Assembly: GCA_014904985.1 (NCBI GenBank)
Contig: MU129030.1
Span: 1 to 64,000, forward strand
From: Hydnum rufescens UP504
Taxonomy: Eukaryota > Basidiomycota > Agaricomycetes > Cantharellales > Hydnaceae
DNA: 64,000 bases
Reading direction: 5' to 3'
In this document: piece after piece, positions 24,163-36,328 of the stretch
Position numbering within the stretch: position 1 is the first letter of the stretch
Layout: every line of letters starts with the position of its first letter
The notes under the pieces: generated by a model
Told to the model about the DNA's origin: nothing
Database searches by the model: none
Seen by the model: the letters and a program-made list of their open reading frames with translations, nothing else
Translations under genes and position numbers: made by a program

Positions 24163-24786
24163 CGGGAAGTTATTTGGGGAATGTTGATTGTCGCACTTCC
24201 ACCTAACCACAGTCCCCGGCGTGGATGAATCATAGTATGAAATAGAAGATGCCTGCAAAACACGCACCTCGTTTTTCGCTTGACACAATCTAAATATGGG
24301 TCTGTGTATTATTAAAAATACGACTACCTTGGCAGGGTTCTCTACATCCCAAGGTGCCTCTTGGTTTGCCCTGCTCCAATACAACAACCAAGAACTTCCA
24401 GGGGGTCAATTTGTTATGCATATATACAACAGGAGTTTGTTCAAGACAAGGCATAGACAAGGTCGAAATAAGTACATAATGAAACACCTGTATGTGGCCC
24501 ACGACTAACATACAGGATTGCATGAGTGGGCCCATAGGACCTCATACAAAGTGGGGTGAAGACCACTTCCTATCGCCATCCCAACGGAAGAAGAACTATG
24601 ATTACATAGCCTCGCCGTGGGTAATGCCAGGCTCGCCTGGCGAAAATAAGGCCCTGCCGCATCAGAAACTCTCAAGTACGGGGCCCCTGCGCTAGTATTA
24701 CTCTGGATAATGCATTCTGTGGCCAATGGCTTCAGGGATTTATAGTTCTAAGGATCACAATTTAGACCGCCTCACCTGAGGTCTGA
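24163..24786. other. Intergenic, no gene recognised
   Basis: The stretch between the APH-type start and the stop of the first Zn(II)2Cys6 gene. It presumably holds the APH promoter and the TF 3' UTR. Only short open frames. Confidence 0.5.
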
Positions 24787-25879
24787 TCAATGGTCCAAGC
24801 TATGCGGCTGTTCCTCACTTCCATGACCTTCGAATTCAGGCATAAATTCGCTGCTGTAGTTTGACCGTGTTCCCGCCGAACTAGGTGGATCATTGAATGA
24901 GCTTCCTGAAGCCGTACCGCGGAAGTTCTTGTAGATGTCTGACGTGGAGTGTGTCAAATTGCTCGAACTCGAGGCCGTGGCTGAGAAGTCGTTAGTATCT
25001 GGTCTGAGTGCGAACCCGAAAGTAGTGTCTCAACGGTATTCACCTTCGGGCAACCCAAGATCATCGAGATTCTCGTTATTCGTGTCAGTTATACGATCGA
25101 GCACAATCCGAACGGGTGAAGCTGGACTCTCGGCCAACAGGTATGATTCACCATGAGCTACAATGAAAGAATAAGTTACATAAAACATCCTGGAGTGCGT
25201 GAACTCACGGCGAGCTGTGATCAGGCCCGTGGGATTGTGCAAGTTGAAAAACATGGGAGCGAGTGTATCATATACAAAATTGCCGTTGTTGGGAGAGGAA
25301 GGACCATTGGAGGGATCGAGTAATGGTTCGGGGAATGGAAGTGAGAGGTTATCAGGGCCGGAATTTGACTCGAGTCCTGGGACAACCAGATAGGGGTGAG
25401 GCAAGACCCCCATTCCCTCCTGTGCTGGGCTTTCAGGCGATTCCTCAGTAGAGGGGTCGAGTTGTGTTACAGGGGCTACATCTTGAACGAAACGGGACAA
25501 TTGCAGAGGAGGCCCAGAGCGATCCACATTCTTCTTGCCCTTTATCCATTCTTTCGTCAGCTTAATGATCTCCTTCTCGTGGTCCTGTATATTATAGATG
25601 AGTCAGAATGCACGGAATGAGTCGATCGTCATGCGATAGAGCATCGTGTCGACGTACTTGCGCGGGCCGAGGCGCACCTACGCCAACGCATTGGATCCAG
25701 AATTTCCTGCAGTCTTCACACATATCATCGCGTGGAGGAAAAACACATTTCTAGCATCGAGGTCTTGAGTACATCAAAGCTAGATCATCGAATATTTATC
25801 AACGCCATACCTTCTTCCTTAAACGACATACTAAACACTTTCTCCCCTGGCCGGCACCGCGCCCGAGGAGACGATGCAT
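24787..25879 (-). CDS. Zn(II)2Cys6 zinc-cluster protein (short, serine-rich C-terminus)
   Basis: It starts at 25879 with MHRLLGRGAGQGRKCLVCRL. After an intron at 25810-25751, the cluster continues KC...DMCEDCRKFWIQC, giving the exact Zn2Cys6 spacing C-X2-C-X6-C-X8-C-X2-C-X6-C. A second intron (GTACGT...ACAG, about 25664-25587) leads to DHEKEIIKLTKEWIKGKK, then a Pro/Ser-rich block, a block with FVYDTLAPMFFN, and a last intron near 25040-24995. The C-terminus is Ser-rich (TASSSSNLTHSTSD..., GSEEQPHSLDH, stop at 24787). DNA binding is inferred from the cluster. No fungal-trans domain is seen, so it is shorter than the two paralogues downstream. Confidence 0.82.
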
Positions 25880-27014
25880 AAAAACTACAGACGAAAAGAA
25901 GGGTGAGGTTAGGGGAGAAGAGCGAAGGTTTTAAGAAGCGCTTAAAAGTCGGATCGAACCCGAAGGCACAGCCTGTTTATATCATGCCCCCTGCCTCGAG
26001 GCAGCGCGGCGCATTGGGTACGCCGAGTAGTGCGCCGCCAGGACATACAGGCGATATGATCCCAATCCTTCCTATATCGGCCCTCTGATGCACGACTGAG
26101 AACCTTGGCTCGCGGGCTTGGCGAATTCTGTCATCGGCCGATGGAGAGCCTAGTTGCGAACAAAACACTGAAAGACGTGAGGGCCATTGTTTAAATCTGT
26201 CCGTATCTCTCGCCGGCATTAAGGGGGCCTCTACAATCTTCCACGTTTGACTGGGAAACCCCAAATTTCACCTACATCTTATTGACGAACTCGAACGTGC
26301 CCAAGTGCGTACTGCCCATTGGATTATTAAAAATCCTTGAAGATGGCTAGTTTCAGTGCTGTGCAACGTTATATTTAGCCCAGAGAACCCATGGTCATAT
26401 TCGCACATGCCGCGAGGTAGCCTTGAGGCAGCCTTATGGGCCATGAAAGGAAAGTGCGACAATAACTGCAATTTGAGTTCGCAATTCGCTTCCGCCTCGC
26501 GATTATAAAAATCGCCACTTACAGGGTCTTTGATAACGATACAGACTTTTCGGTGCGAATCAGCACTTGGTCCCACCAGCTGATTGCGGAGGGCCGCGAC
26601 ATATGGCGAATAACGTGAACTAGATGGCTCGCAGTTTTATATAGCATTCACTTGCGATGGTGCACCGAGAACTCCCCCACTTGATCAATATGCATTTTCT
26701 GTTCTTCAGTGATGCAGGTTTCATCTTTGTTGATCTTGAGTTCAGGATTCGTGCTCGCAAAATTGGGGCTCAAGGGGGAGCACACAAGAATTTCTTAGTA
26801 CTGTTATGAATTTCACGTGACTGTAAGCGCCGAGAGCGGCTTGGGAACTTGAATGCGTAGGTGTCGAGAACAGGCAGCTACCCACCCTAAAGAATTCACC
26901 TCTGTTCTTGATCCACACAACAATAGCATAAGCATTAAGACGACTCCCAGAAACCACGTCGTTTCGATTTAAATAAAGGCGAGAGACGGACAGGATAGCA
27001 GTTTCAGAATACAG
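25880..27014. other. Intergenic, no gene recognised
   Basis: Holds open frames of 95 and 102 codons on the minus strand without recognisable domains or splice support. It includes the promoter side of the short zinc-cluster gene and the 3' side of the next one. Confidence 0.45.
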
Positions 27015-29477
27015 TCACGCCAGCAACAGCAGTCCGTCGAAATCCTTCGCAACATTCCACCAATCCACTGGAATTCGGAGGCTCTGAAGTGATCGCCTTC
27101 TCCAAACCTCCTCCACCAACCGCTGGGCCTGTGACATAAGTCACTACCTTCAGAATATGCCACAAAGAAAGTTGTGATATTGTGAGAGCTCACACTAAAA
27201 CAATTTCCAACACGGTCTACAGCCTTCAACGCCTGAAATCGATCCAGGAAGAAATCCTTTTGCATTTGACTTCGAGCCATACATGCCGTCACGCACAAAG
27301 AGAATACGAACGACCGGTCGGCATCAGTCTTTGGGATTTCCTTGAAACATTGAATAACTTCGTCGACAGCATTCGCTACATGCTCAGCTTCTGGAAAGCT
27401 TCCCGATATGACCGTGTGAAGGTAGACCCGCGCGGCCGCGCGAAAGACCGCCGCAGCACTGGGGCGATCGAGGGGCAGATTCGATGAGCACGTTGAGTCG
27501 TCCGAGGTAGTAATAAAGGCATCGGCTTGCGCTGGGCTCGACAATGTGAGGAAAGTCGATTCAATGCGACGTCCTTCATCGGAGAGCCTGTGCAAGTCTA
27601 ATGACCCCTTTCCTATCTCGGCTTCTTTCCATTCGGCCAGTGTTGAGGTCTCGGCAATTCCAAGCATCGTCTGAAACATTACTCGATGAGTGGCGGGACA
27701 GAAGACAGGGAATGAAAACAAACTCGGTTGTCGCTGCCCATGATCCCACATATGAAAAGTCTGCAATTCTCGGAATCTGTTTCACTAGAAAGAAAACGAG
27801 GGTAATACTTATACAATTTAGGCGCCTTTTGAAGAGACGCCGATGCCAATATATCCATCCAAATCGTTGCCTCGGCCAGGAATGCAGTCGAGTGGGAAAG
27901 TTTGGCGGTACCTAAAATTATATCAGATAGAAACCAGCTAACCTTATGTTCGGGGGTTGACCGAAACCCACCTTGGATGATGGAAATGCTCTCGCGTTCA
28001 AGCCAGAGACATGCCACCTCCAAGTAGGATTTCCAGTCCCCTGTGCCACCAGTAAATAGCACATATGAGAGACCTGGGCAACAACACGCGTCAGAGCCGA
28101 TTGAATAGCCCCTTGCGATCGAGGAAGTTTGAAAAACCGAAAATCGCCGCTAATCCATGCCCTTGGTGGTGGCGCTGAAACTTGGAATCTTGCTGTAGAT
28201 GATATTTGGCCAGATCCTGACTACAATCGAGTTCCTTCTTCTCAGATTTAGCCTCATACACGGGGGCATCAGGAGAAGCAGTATTGAAACGATGCAGGGC
28301 TATCAGGCCTACATTGCAAGCACCGTTCAACCTACCACCAGATTACGACGAGAGGAAACGTACTTCGAGTTATTTCCTGTACATTGGTATTCCGCCACAT
28401 GATGTGCAGGAGCTCTTTTCCATAGGCCGGGTCGGCGATGCGTGTTTGGAAGGGCCGGACCTTTTGAGCCCACATTGAGACGAGATTTCCGACGAGCTCT
28501 TCGTGGACACCGAAATCAAGATGCAATGGGCTAAGTTCTTTCGTTGGCCCGTCCATCTCCATGGATGACTTCTGTAATGGGGGACTAGGTAAAGTACCCA
28601 TTTCAATATCGTTCTGCTGCCCCGCAGGCCGATAAGGCGACAATATGGGTTGATTGGGGTTCGGACCCGGAGAATTTTGGCGGTGCAAGGATTGTTGGTG
28701 TGATCTGATCGGGCTGAGGATGGGAACTAGCATGGGATTGAGGATAGGATCCCGTATTGGGGCGAGGGTTGTATCAGACCCGGGTGAAGGAGCACAAGCA
28801 GTACGATCATCATGGATCTCTGTATCATCCTCCAGCTCGTCTTCTTCGGACGCCCAAGCAAGGGCCGTTGCAATACGGGACTGCCGCCGTAATTTGGATG
28901 GTCGAAGTTTCGGGGGCATTGTGTTCTCTCCATAGTATTTAGACAGGGATAGACGATCTGGGCCCGGGGGCTTTGAGCTGGCACGGTTTACGGTACAAAT
29001 TGAGGATGTACTGACCAGTGGATCGATCTGATTTGCCTCGCTCAGCAAGCCAACATCTAATCTCCCTCTTGCAGGCCTCTAGTTTGCCTGGGTCCTGTAA
29101 ACGAATTGGAATCGATTTGACAACGTGAGGGAGGGCGGACGTACCTGCATCCAGGATGGACGCTTCTCGGCATAGCCGAGGCATTCGATTTGCAAGCTGG
29201 AGGATTACATGTGTCATGGTGCCATCGCTGCCGTGGTGATGGTTTGCGGCTTACCGATTACATGCGTCACAGGAGCCGTCGTTGTCTTTCTGTTCTGTGC
29301 ATTTCTAGAGGGAGATAATTAGAGCGAGCGAGTGCGCCGAACAGAAAATAGTACTTTTCTCCTGATGCGACAGGTCAGACAGCCGCTTCGCGACCTAGAG
29401 AGCTTCTCTTTCTTCAGGCGATCGTAAGGACCTGTGCGGGATGTGCTAGGAAGAGGGGAGGGGGAAGGGGAGGGCAT
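27015..29477 (-). CDS. Zn(II)2Cys6 transcription factor with fungal-trans_2-type domain, paralogue 1
   Basis: It starts at 29477 (MPSPSPSPLPSTSRTGPYDR). The cluster RSGCLTCRIRRK-KCTEQKDNDG-C-DA-CNRLQIEC is assembled across three exons. Introns fall just before the third Cys (about 29357-29310) and after the CNR. CLGYAEKRPSWMQ and DPGKLEACKREIRCWLAERG follow, then a Pro-rich linker (28930-28560). The C-terminal helical domain (about 28060-27015) has MLGIAETSTLAEWKEAEI, AAARVYLHTVISGSFPEAEH, IPKTDADRSFVFSLCVTACM and QRLVEEVWRRRSL...VDWWNV, stop at 27015. It is typical of fungal-specific regulators whose targets cannot be predicted. It is the closest relative in the window of the gene at 33115-35591. 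Confidence 0.85.
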
Positions 29478-30560
29478 GGGATGATTTTGAGGGAGGTGGA
29501 GGTGTGCGTGGAGTCCGCGCCACCGGTCAAAAGGTATAAGTAGTATACTCGTGGAAGAATGTATTCAATAAGCGCCCTCGTGGAATGTGCGCCTAGAGCA
29601 TGTTTGGGTTCAAGCGATTACATGTAAAACCAGCGGAAAACAATGGATACTAGCGCCCCGATGACTCCTATGTGGACTACCAAACTTGCGGCTTACTCTG
29701 CTCAGCAACCAACAAGACAGCGCGCGCCAATTTCCGGGATTCCGGCCTTAGCGCGCATCCACCGTGCATGCAACGGCCGTCCACTTGTTCATGCTCCCTC
29801 CAAGCAGAAACCAGTTCTATCCCCAGCCCAGCCCATGCACCCCCAAAAGCTTTCAGAAATACCCTGGTGCCCTGTTTCCTGGGGCCGGCAGTTCCCGTGA
29901 AGCCATGTATAGTGGCTTGCGCTCCTTTAGCGCTTACGGGATAAATTTGTGCCGGTATCAGATCCCACGCGGTATTAACTTCTAGCGCGCGCCTTGTGAC
30001 TTTTTGATCGATTACAATATCAAATCAATGTTCCTATCTCCGCTCATATCTCCCATTTATGGCCTCATAACTGATAAGCGCTTCGGGTCGGAGCTACCTC
30101 TTTCCGCTCTTCATATCTTGCTTCTCAGCCATCTCCAACCCTGCCCCTCGCTCTCTTTCACACTCTCCGCCTTGATCACAGCTACTACCATCTCCATCAT
30201 GTACCCCTTCCCCCGCTCCTTGCTTGCTCCACAAAATCGTGGCTTTAGTACCGCACCTTCCGTAATCTTCCCACCTCCCAAACACGTGCCCTCTTTCCTC
30301 CTTTGGACGATCTGATTTCGCTGGCGCTTGTGGCGAATATAACCTTGCGCCCACCCAGCGTCTTCCCTGACCCTAAATAACTGCATTAATGTCTTCGCAT
30401 TCACACCCCCGATGTTTGTGTCACGTCACTGCCACCCAAGTCCATTCATTCGCATAAATACCACGAAATAGACACAAGCCATTGTTTTTTTTTCCTGCCC
30501 ATTATTCTTGTCGTCTTCCCAAACTTTCACCTCCTGCTTTTTACTCCCTTTACACTGACT
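29478..30560. other. Divergent promoter region between two zinc-cluster genes
   Basis: About 1.08 kb between the minus-strand start at 29477 and the plus-strand start at 30561. Pyrimidine-rich stretches near 30090-30350 and 30480-30550 lie upstream of the plus-strand gene, as is common in fungal promoters. No convincing coding sequence. Confidence 0.5.
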
Positions 30561-31360
30561 ATGCCAAATACTCGTGGCCGCGAACGCAAAGAGAGCGCGT
30601 CTTCGCCGAGGTCTGGTAACCCTAAGCGCCGAACCAAAGATGGATGCTTCTGTTGCAGGGCACGCAAGAAGGCTCGTTCTGTTGCTTTTCCGCCAAGGTA
30701 CATCACCCTAATCCTCCAACGCCATGCCCTCAGAAATGTTCTGTACCTCGCTCTGCGAGCGAGGGTTGCAAACTCTGTCGGCAGCTCAACATCCAATGCC
30801 TCCGTGGCTACGGCGAAAAAAGACCCAAATGGATGCAGGTTCGGGATTTCCATTCCTCTTTCCCATGGCCCAACGAATGACTTGCTTTTTGCCCCGCTAG
30901 GACAAAAGACGTCTTCAGGAATTCACCGATGTCATCGCGGATTGGACGGGGAGTACCAATAATCGGAAAGGACCCAATGCCCCTCCCCCATTGGTCCTGG
31001 ATTATTTCCAGGAAAACACACCGACTGCATTTGCCTCGCCCCCTGATAACCCATATGGGAATACCTATGGTCCTTACATCCCATACGCAACCACCTCCGC
31101 TGCTCCTTCTACCACCGGGTCGATATCCTCCAATGACTCTGGTCCTATCGCCCAAGCCCTCCCCCCCACCAACCAGGCCCACCCAACGCCGAAACGCATT
31201 CATCGACATCAGCCTTCTGGACGCTCTCCGCGGTACATTCACCGCCGTCAATGACGGCTGGACCAAGCTTTCAGAGCTCACCAGGACTTGTGGACTCGGC
31301 CATCCTTTCTTGTATGTGGAAACCGTAGCAAACGTCTCCCAAGCCTTGAGCCCCTATTAA
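30561..31360 (+). CDS. Zn(II)2Cys6 zinc-cluster protein, short or truncated
   Basis: It starts MPNTRGRERKESASSPRSG, then KDGCFCCRARKK. An intron (30672-30733, GC donor GCTCGT, CAG acceptor) is followed by KCSVPRSASEGCKLCRQLNIQCLRGYGEKRPKWMQ, a complete cluster C-X2-C-X6-C-X9-C-X2-C-X6-C. A second intron (about 30838-30900, ending CTAG) leads to DKRRLQEFTDVIADWTG and a Pro/Ser/Thr-rich region that stops at 31254 in frame. A frame with FIDISLLDALRGTFTAV runs to 31360 and may be the real continuation after a further intron. The C-terminal helical domain of its neighbours is not found downstream, so the gene is either naturally short or has lost its 3' half. Confidence 0.65.
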
Positions 31361-33114
31361 ATTGATACTCTGGTTGATTCCACCGCTTAGTCATGAAGAT
31401 GCCAGAACGCCCTCCCTCAGAACATGAATTTCAGTCCGGATCTTCAAGTTCGGGGGGAGGATTCGACACTGATGATGTCGAACAAAGGGGAGTCGACCCG
31501 CGGCTTTTGGCCATTAATAAAGGCAATCGATCTGGCCCCTTTGTCCATCCAAATACACCTCGCGGATCGTCACAAAGGGGGTAATCGTAGCGGGCCTATG
31601 AAGCATGGCCACAATGGGTAAGTCGGCACTAATCCCCAAGAAAATCGCTGACACAAAATCGCTTGGCTGATGTAGGGTTATAAAGACCTTTCATTATTGT
31701 ATACCCCAACCTCATACATACCCAATCGGTAATCATACCCCCTCTACCACCCTCGCAGATCCCGATTACAGATATCTCGGCAGACCTTGGATTATATATA
31801 CCCATCGATCAGCCATCAGTACGACTTCGCCAGAGCAACCAACCTCCCAGGATCCTCATAATAATATGGCTCTGCGCCCCAGAGGCCTTTGACGAGCTCC
31901 TGTATTCTACCTAATGGGGAATCTTCCCCAGTCTACCTTGAGCAATTACTTTTGACCAAGCAAGGGTTCTTGCGTGAGTTGTTATTCTCAGATGAAATAT
32001 TATTTGTATCGTTTCGACCGTTATCTGATGGACATCCCTTGCCAAATGTGTCATCATGCTAATGACTGTGGATAACATCTCACGCAAGTTTGGTATTGTA
32101 AGACCCTTTGGGAGGTGCCTTTCTTGACGATGGGACCACGGACCATTCAATTAATCAGAGCCACGGCGCTAGCGTTAATTCCACGTGCCCTGCCCGAACT
32201 GCTCGATCGTTGTTCATTATACGCTTTGGCCTATTAGAGTTATAGTCACTGAGCTAGGTTCGGAACATCGGATCGAGCAGAAGCAGCCGTTTCCCAGCCT
32301 TGTGGCGCAGGGCCAGAACTGCTCGCTTTTTTCCGCGTCATTTTTTTCCCCTTGAAAGGGACTCGATCATTTTCCGGTACCCCTAATATTTTGAGGGATT
32401 CTCGCCATATTTAGTCCTAAACCCGAATGGGGTGGGCGGTGCACCTTCTTCAAGCGTGTTGCTCCCTACGAGTGAGTATAAAGCTCAGGGTCACAAGGGA
32501 ATGCCCGCCTTTGGTTCGCCTTTTATTGCGCAGCCTACATGCAAGTTGGGTGTATAACCTCGAGGTCCCCATGAAGCCTTCACGATCTCTCTTGACAACG
32601 AAAGAACGTAAAACTGTCGTTGCAGTCTAGCCTAGACTGTACTGTCGCGCCCACGTATCCTTGAGAGAATATATCTATGACCAGGCATCCAATCGGTACT
32701 CTTAGTGGGGCCGAAGTGGTACAAGACTTGCTACCCGGACGCCAGATTCTACATATCTTGATTTAGTAGCAATGGGTGGGACACTCGATGATCATAGGCA
32801 AGTAAACGTCCTCTTGCAATTGGCAGTCGCGGAGCTTCTTGATAGGAGAGCCAGGGATGCAAGTAAGCTGCGAGGTCTCTTCAAAGCTTTCAATTTGAGT
32901 GAGGTGAGGTTCCGCGGATCCCACAAAAATTATTCAGGAGAGCAGCGAATCATGACAGGAAAATGGAAGTACGTAGAAATAATCGACTAGACCGAGGCCG
33001 AGGTGTACTGTGTGGCAGTCACCAGTAATCGGGAGTGAGAAATTTGGGGAATGGTGGGATGCATCTGCATAGGGCCATGGACAACTGCCCAAGTGATTGC
33101 TGAACTGGTCTGGG
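31361..33114. other. Gene-poor stretch, possible remains of a regulator C-terminus
   Basis: Short open frames only: 31393-31584 with EHEFQSGSSSSGGGFDTDD, and 32427-32630. Frequent stops interrupt otherwise coding-like sequence between 31700 and 32600 on the plus strand. It could be the decayed 3' part of the preceding zinc-cluster gene. I cannot demonstrate a domain. Confidence 0.4.
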
Positions 33115-35591
33115 TCACACCAACAATATGACATTCCCTAATGCCTTCATTACGTCCCACCATTCGACAGAGCTGGCCGGACCTTCACGTTCTCGCCGAG
33201 CCCACACTTCTTCCACCAGCAAGAGGACCTGAAACCCGCAACAGGTGATCCCATGGCCACAGGCACCACAACGACGATCGAGACCTAAGCTCACCTGATA
33301 ACAATTCCCCTCTCTCTCAATGCCCTTCAAGGACGCAAATCGCTGGCGGAAGTACGTCTTCTGCTCTTCAGTTCTAACCAGGCATGCAGTAATACAAAGA
33401 GGGAATATAAGTGACCGGTCGGCATCAGAAGCTGGAATCGTCTTGAAGCATTGGATCGAGTGGTCCACAGCGTGCGCGACATTTTCTGCCTTGGGATAAG
33501 ATCCTGATACCACTGCATGGAGATATACTTGTGCGCCGGCACGAAACACGCTGACTATATTCTCTGGCCGAGGAAGAGGGCCATCGAACGACGGTGGCAG
33601 AGAATCCAAGGTCCCAAGAGCCGAACGGAGGTTGTCGAGTGGGGTGGAATGAATCCTTGCATTGCAAAGAATCTCTCATCAATCTCCCTTGCTCTGTCAG
33701 TGAGGGTATGGACATCCAAGCGACCACGGTCGAGTTCGGCATTCTTCCATTCGTCGAGGGCTGCTATTTCGGCAATACCGAACATCGTCTACATGCGATT
33801 CAGTGGTTGTGAATTCCTTTCCAGATGCAATAGCTAATTCTAGACGGGGTGACGTACTCGATTATCGCACCCCATAGTTTTGGCAAGGCGGATCTGGACC
33901 GGTCGCTCCCACTCAAGATCCAGAAGGGCCGATACATGCCTAAATGTACGGGTTCTTTACGAAGTGAGGCTGATGCCAGGATATCCATCCAAATTGCTAT
34001 TTCGGCGAGAGTAACAAGGAGTTGTGGAAAGTCGCCTGCCATGATGGAATATTTGCACTCAACCAACTGGGGCGCCGAAACCCAGAGGAAGATTTACCTG
34101 CATTACACAGTATGTTTTGGCATTGACCACTTAGCCATGCATTAGAAACGTCAAGATAAGGTTTCCACTCCCCGGTTCCTCCTCTGAATAACATAAAGCT
34201 TAAACCTGAGGGGCGCATGCTTAATAACATGCGAAGCAGGGGCGTACTCTACTTACCGAAGGCGGCACCCAAAGCAAGAGCAGTATCATAGGGTCGCGTT
34301 GAGAGGAGAGTATGAGTCTCTCGCGCACGTGCGACTGCTTCGCATCCAGCAGCAACTTTTGACGAGGAGCATCGATGGAATTGGAATTGCTTAAAGCGTG
34401 CAGATGCGTGAGATCTGAACAAACATCTCTTCAGCAGAGATGCACATGATAGGGTTATTTAGAGTGCAAAACGAACTCTGCGTGACTTGTATTACCACCG
34501 TGCTGGACCTGGCTGTGGTGGCAAGATCCTCAACGCCCAAGTTAAGTGTTGCAAGACGGTATTGGAAGGGGCGAACTTCCTTCCCCCACTCATGGAACAC
34601 TCTAAAATATGGCGGAAGATCGAAGTAGTGCGAGGTTACTGAGAGACATCCTGGATACGTTTCGTCGTGGTTTAAACGTCCAACCTTGTTTCCGGTAGAA
34701 AGGGTCTGTAGGTCACTACTGCCTTCGCCAGACTCTTCTAGTGTTAGTCTGCCGAGGAGATTGTGTGCTGCGTCGATAGAGCACGAGTCGTTTAGGACCG
34801 CACTCCCCATAACTTCTGTCGGGGGAAAGCTGGGGGAATGCACTTCACGGCGGTGGGAGAGACAGCAGGAGACGGCGAAACGTGGCTGAAGTGGGTTGGC
34901 CAGCCTCTTCATCTAGCTGGGGGCTGATCGAGACAGATATAGACGTTTTTAACGTACGAGGCGATACTGTCGGAACCCATTGAAAACGCTTGTAGAACTT
35001 TGAAAGACTCAAAGGGGCATCTGCGGAGGAGATATTGTTCAAAATGAGGAAGGCGCGAAGATTCCAATGGGCCCACCATCGTTTTGGTGATCCGCAAGAT
35101 AACGACGAATCGCCCTTTGGCATTCCCGGCGAGTCTGGTCCTAAGGACGAGAAGCGAATGTTGGACACCATTAGCCGAGCCGTACAAAAACCGCATACAT
35201 TCAACCATGTGGGCCAGCTCGTGGCATATCCAAGGCACTCGACTTTAAGCCTTTGATGGGGCATGCAGAAGATGTTTGCATACTGGTGTGACCTGGACAC
35301 ATACCTTTCGCAGGACCCACAAGCCCCTTGCGAGGGGACTGTTCACATTTCTGGATATGGGCGAGTCAGTGTGGTGTGTTTTATGGACGCATAGGCAGCC
35401 AAAGAAAGAGACATACGTTCCCACGTAAATGACAGGTCAGACAGCCTCAACGGTGTCTAGTCAGTACACCGTGATGTAGCAGAGTACAATATTGGCTCAC
35501 CGTCTTGTAGTCGAGTTGGGGCTGAATGTCCCTCGTAGGGTTTAGAGCAGGGTGTTGGATGCTTCCTCTTCCGAGAATCAGTGGGGGGCAT
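33115..35591 (-). CDS. Zn(II)2Cys6 transcription factor with fungal-trans_2-type domain, paralogue 2
   Basis: It starts at 35591 (MPPTDSRKRKHPTPCSKPYEGH). The first intron ends in the GAG before GGCTGT and joins to GCLTCHLRGN. An intron then falls just before KCEQSPR, and a later exon gives RLKVECLGYATSWPTW. The C-X2-C of the second half (CGSC) is out of frame by one base at the run of four C on the plus strand near 35322-35325. The C-terminal domain has MFGIAEIAALDEWKNAEL, FRAGAQVYLHAVVSGSYPKAEN, IPASDADRSLIFPLCITACL and LVEEVWARRER...VEWWDVMKALGNV, stop at 33115. Another frame change lies near 33650. Length (2.48 kb) and order match the gene at 27015-29477 (2.46 kb), indicating duplication. 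Confidence 0.78.
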
Positions 35592-36328
35592 CTAATGGCG
35601 AGGAGTTAAGGGAAGGAGGACAAAGAAGCCTTAAAAGCATGGAGTTGGTTGAGGCAGCGTGGCTCGTGCTTAGCCCTTGTAATCCAGTTTCTTCCGGAAT
35701 TCGCCGACCAGATACCCTGGCCTTGATGCCTCACTTCACGCGTACGCTCGACGTCGGACAGCGAATCCCGCTAATCAGGAAATGATTTACAATTATTCGG
35801 CTGCCGATTGCGCCTCTGAGGTGGGGCCAAGATAAGCTTCTCATATCTCATAAGAACTTGCGTTCTCACACCACCCCACTTGACGTAAGACATGACCAAA
35901 TGAAGGCTCGCTTAGCTTAATAGTGGGCTGCGCATGGTTATCTACCAAGTAAGGACAGCTACAGCTTAGTCTGGAAAGCGAGTAAATAATAATCTGACCT
36001 TAGCTATTCGATAACACCAGGGGAGATGAGACACACTATTTAAGGTGCCCCCGAATACTGCACAAGGATACAGGAGACGTCAGTAACAGAGCCGAAGAAC
36101 TGGCGTGTGGTACAGAATGTGCATGACTGACAGTAAGACTCGGGCCCGTGGCCCAGGTAGTGGCCCTATACTCATCTTCGGTTTTAGGGCGAAATGGGCA
36201 GCTTTAAGCTACCACTTTACCCTGCTTTGACCTATCTTCGCTATAGGCCACGATCCTGAGTCCCTACGCCCCCGGTCGGCCATATAGGGCCACCCATACA
36301 TTTTGCCTCGTCTCGAAATTTTTTCCAA
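35592..36328. other. Intergenic, no gene recognised
   Basis: The region between the start of zinc-cluster paralogue 2 and the end of the FCP1 fragment. No open frame with support. Confidence 0.5.

Noticed and set aside
29643..29985. Overlapping 73-90 codon ORFs upstream of a zinc-cluster gene
   Set aside because: All three frames are open because of composition; none has domain or splice evidence.
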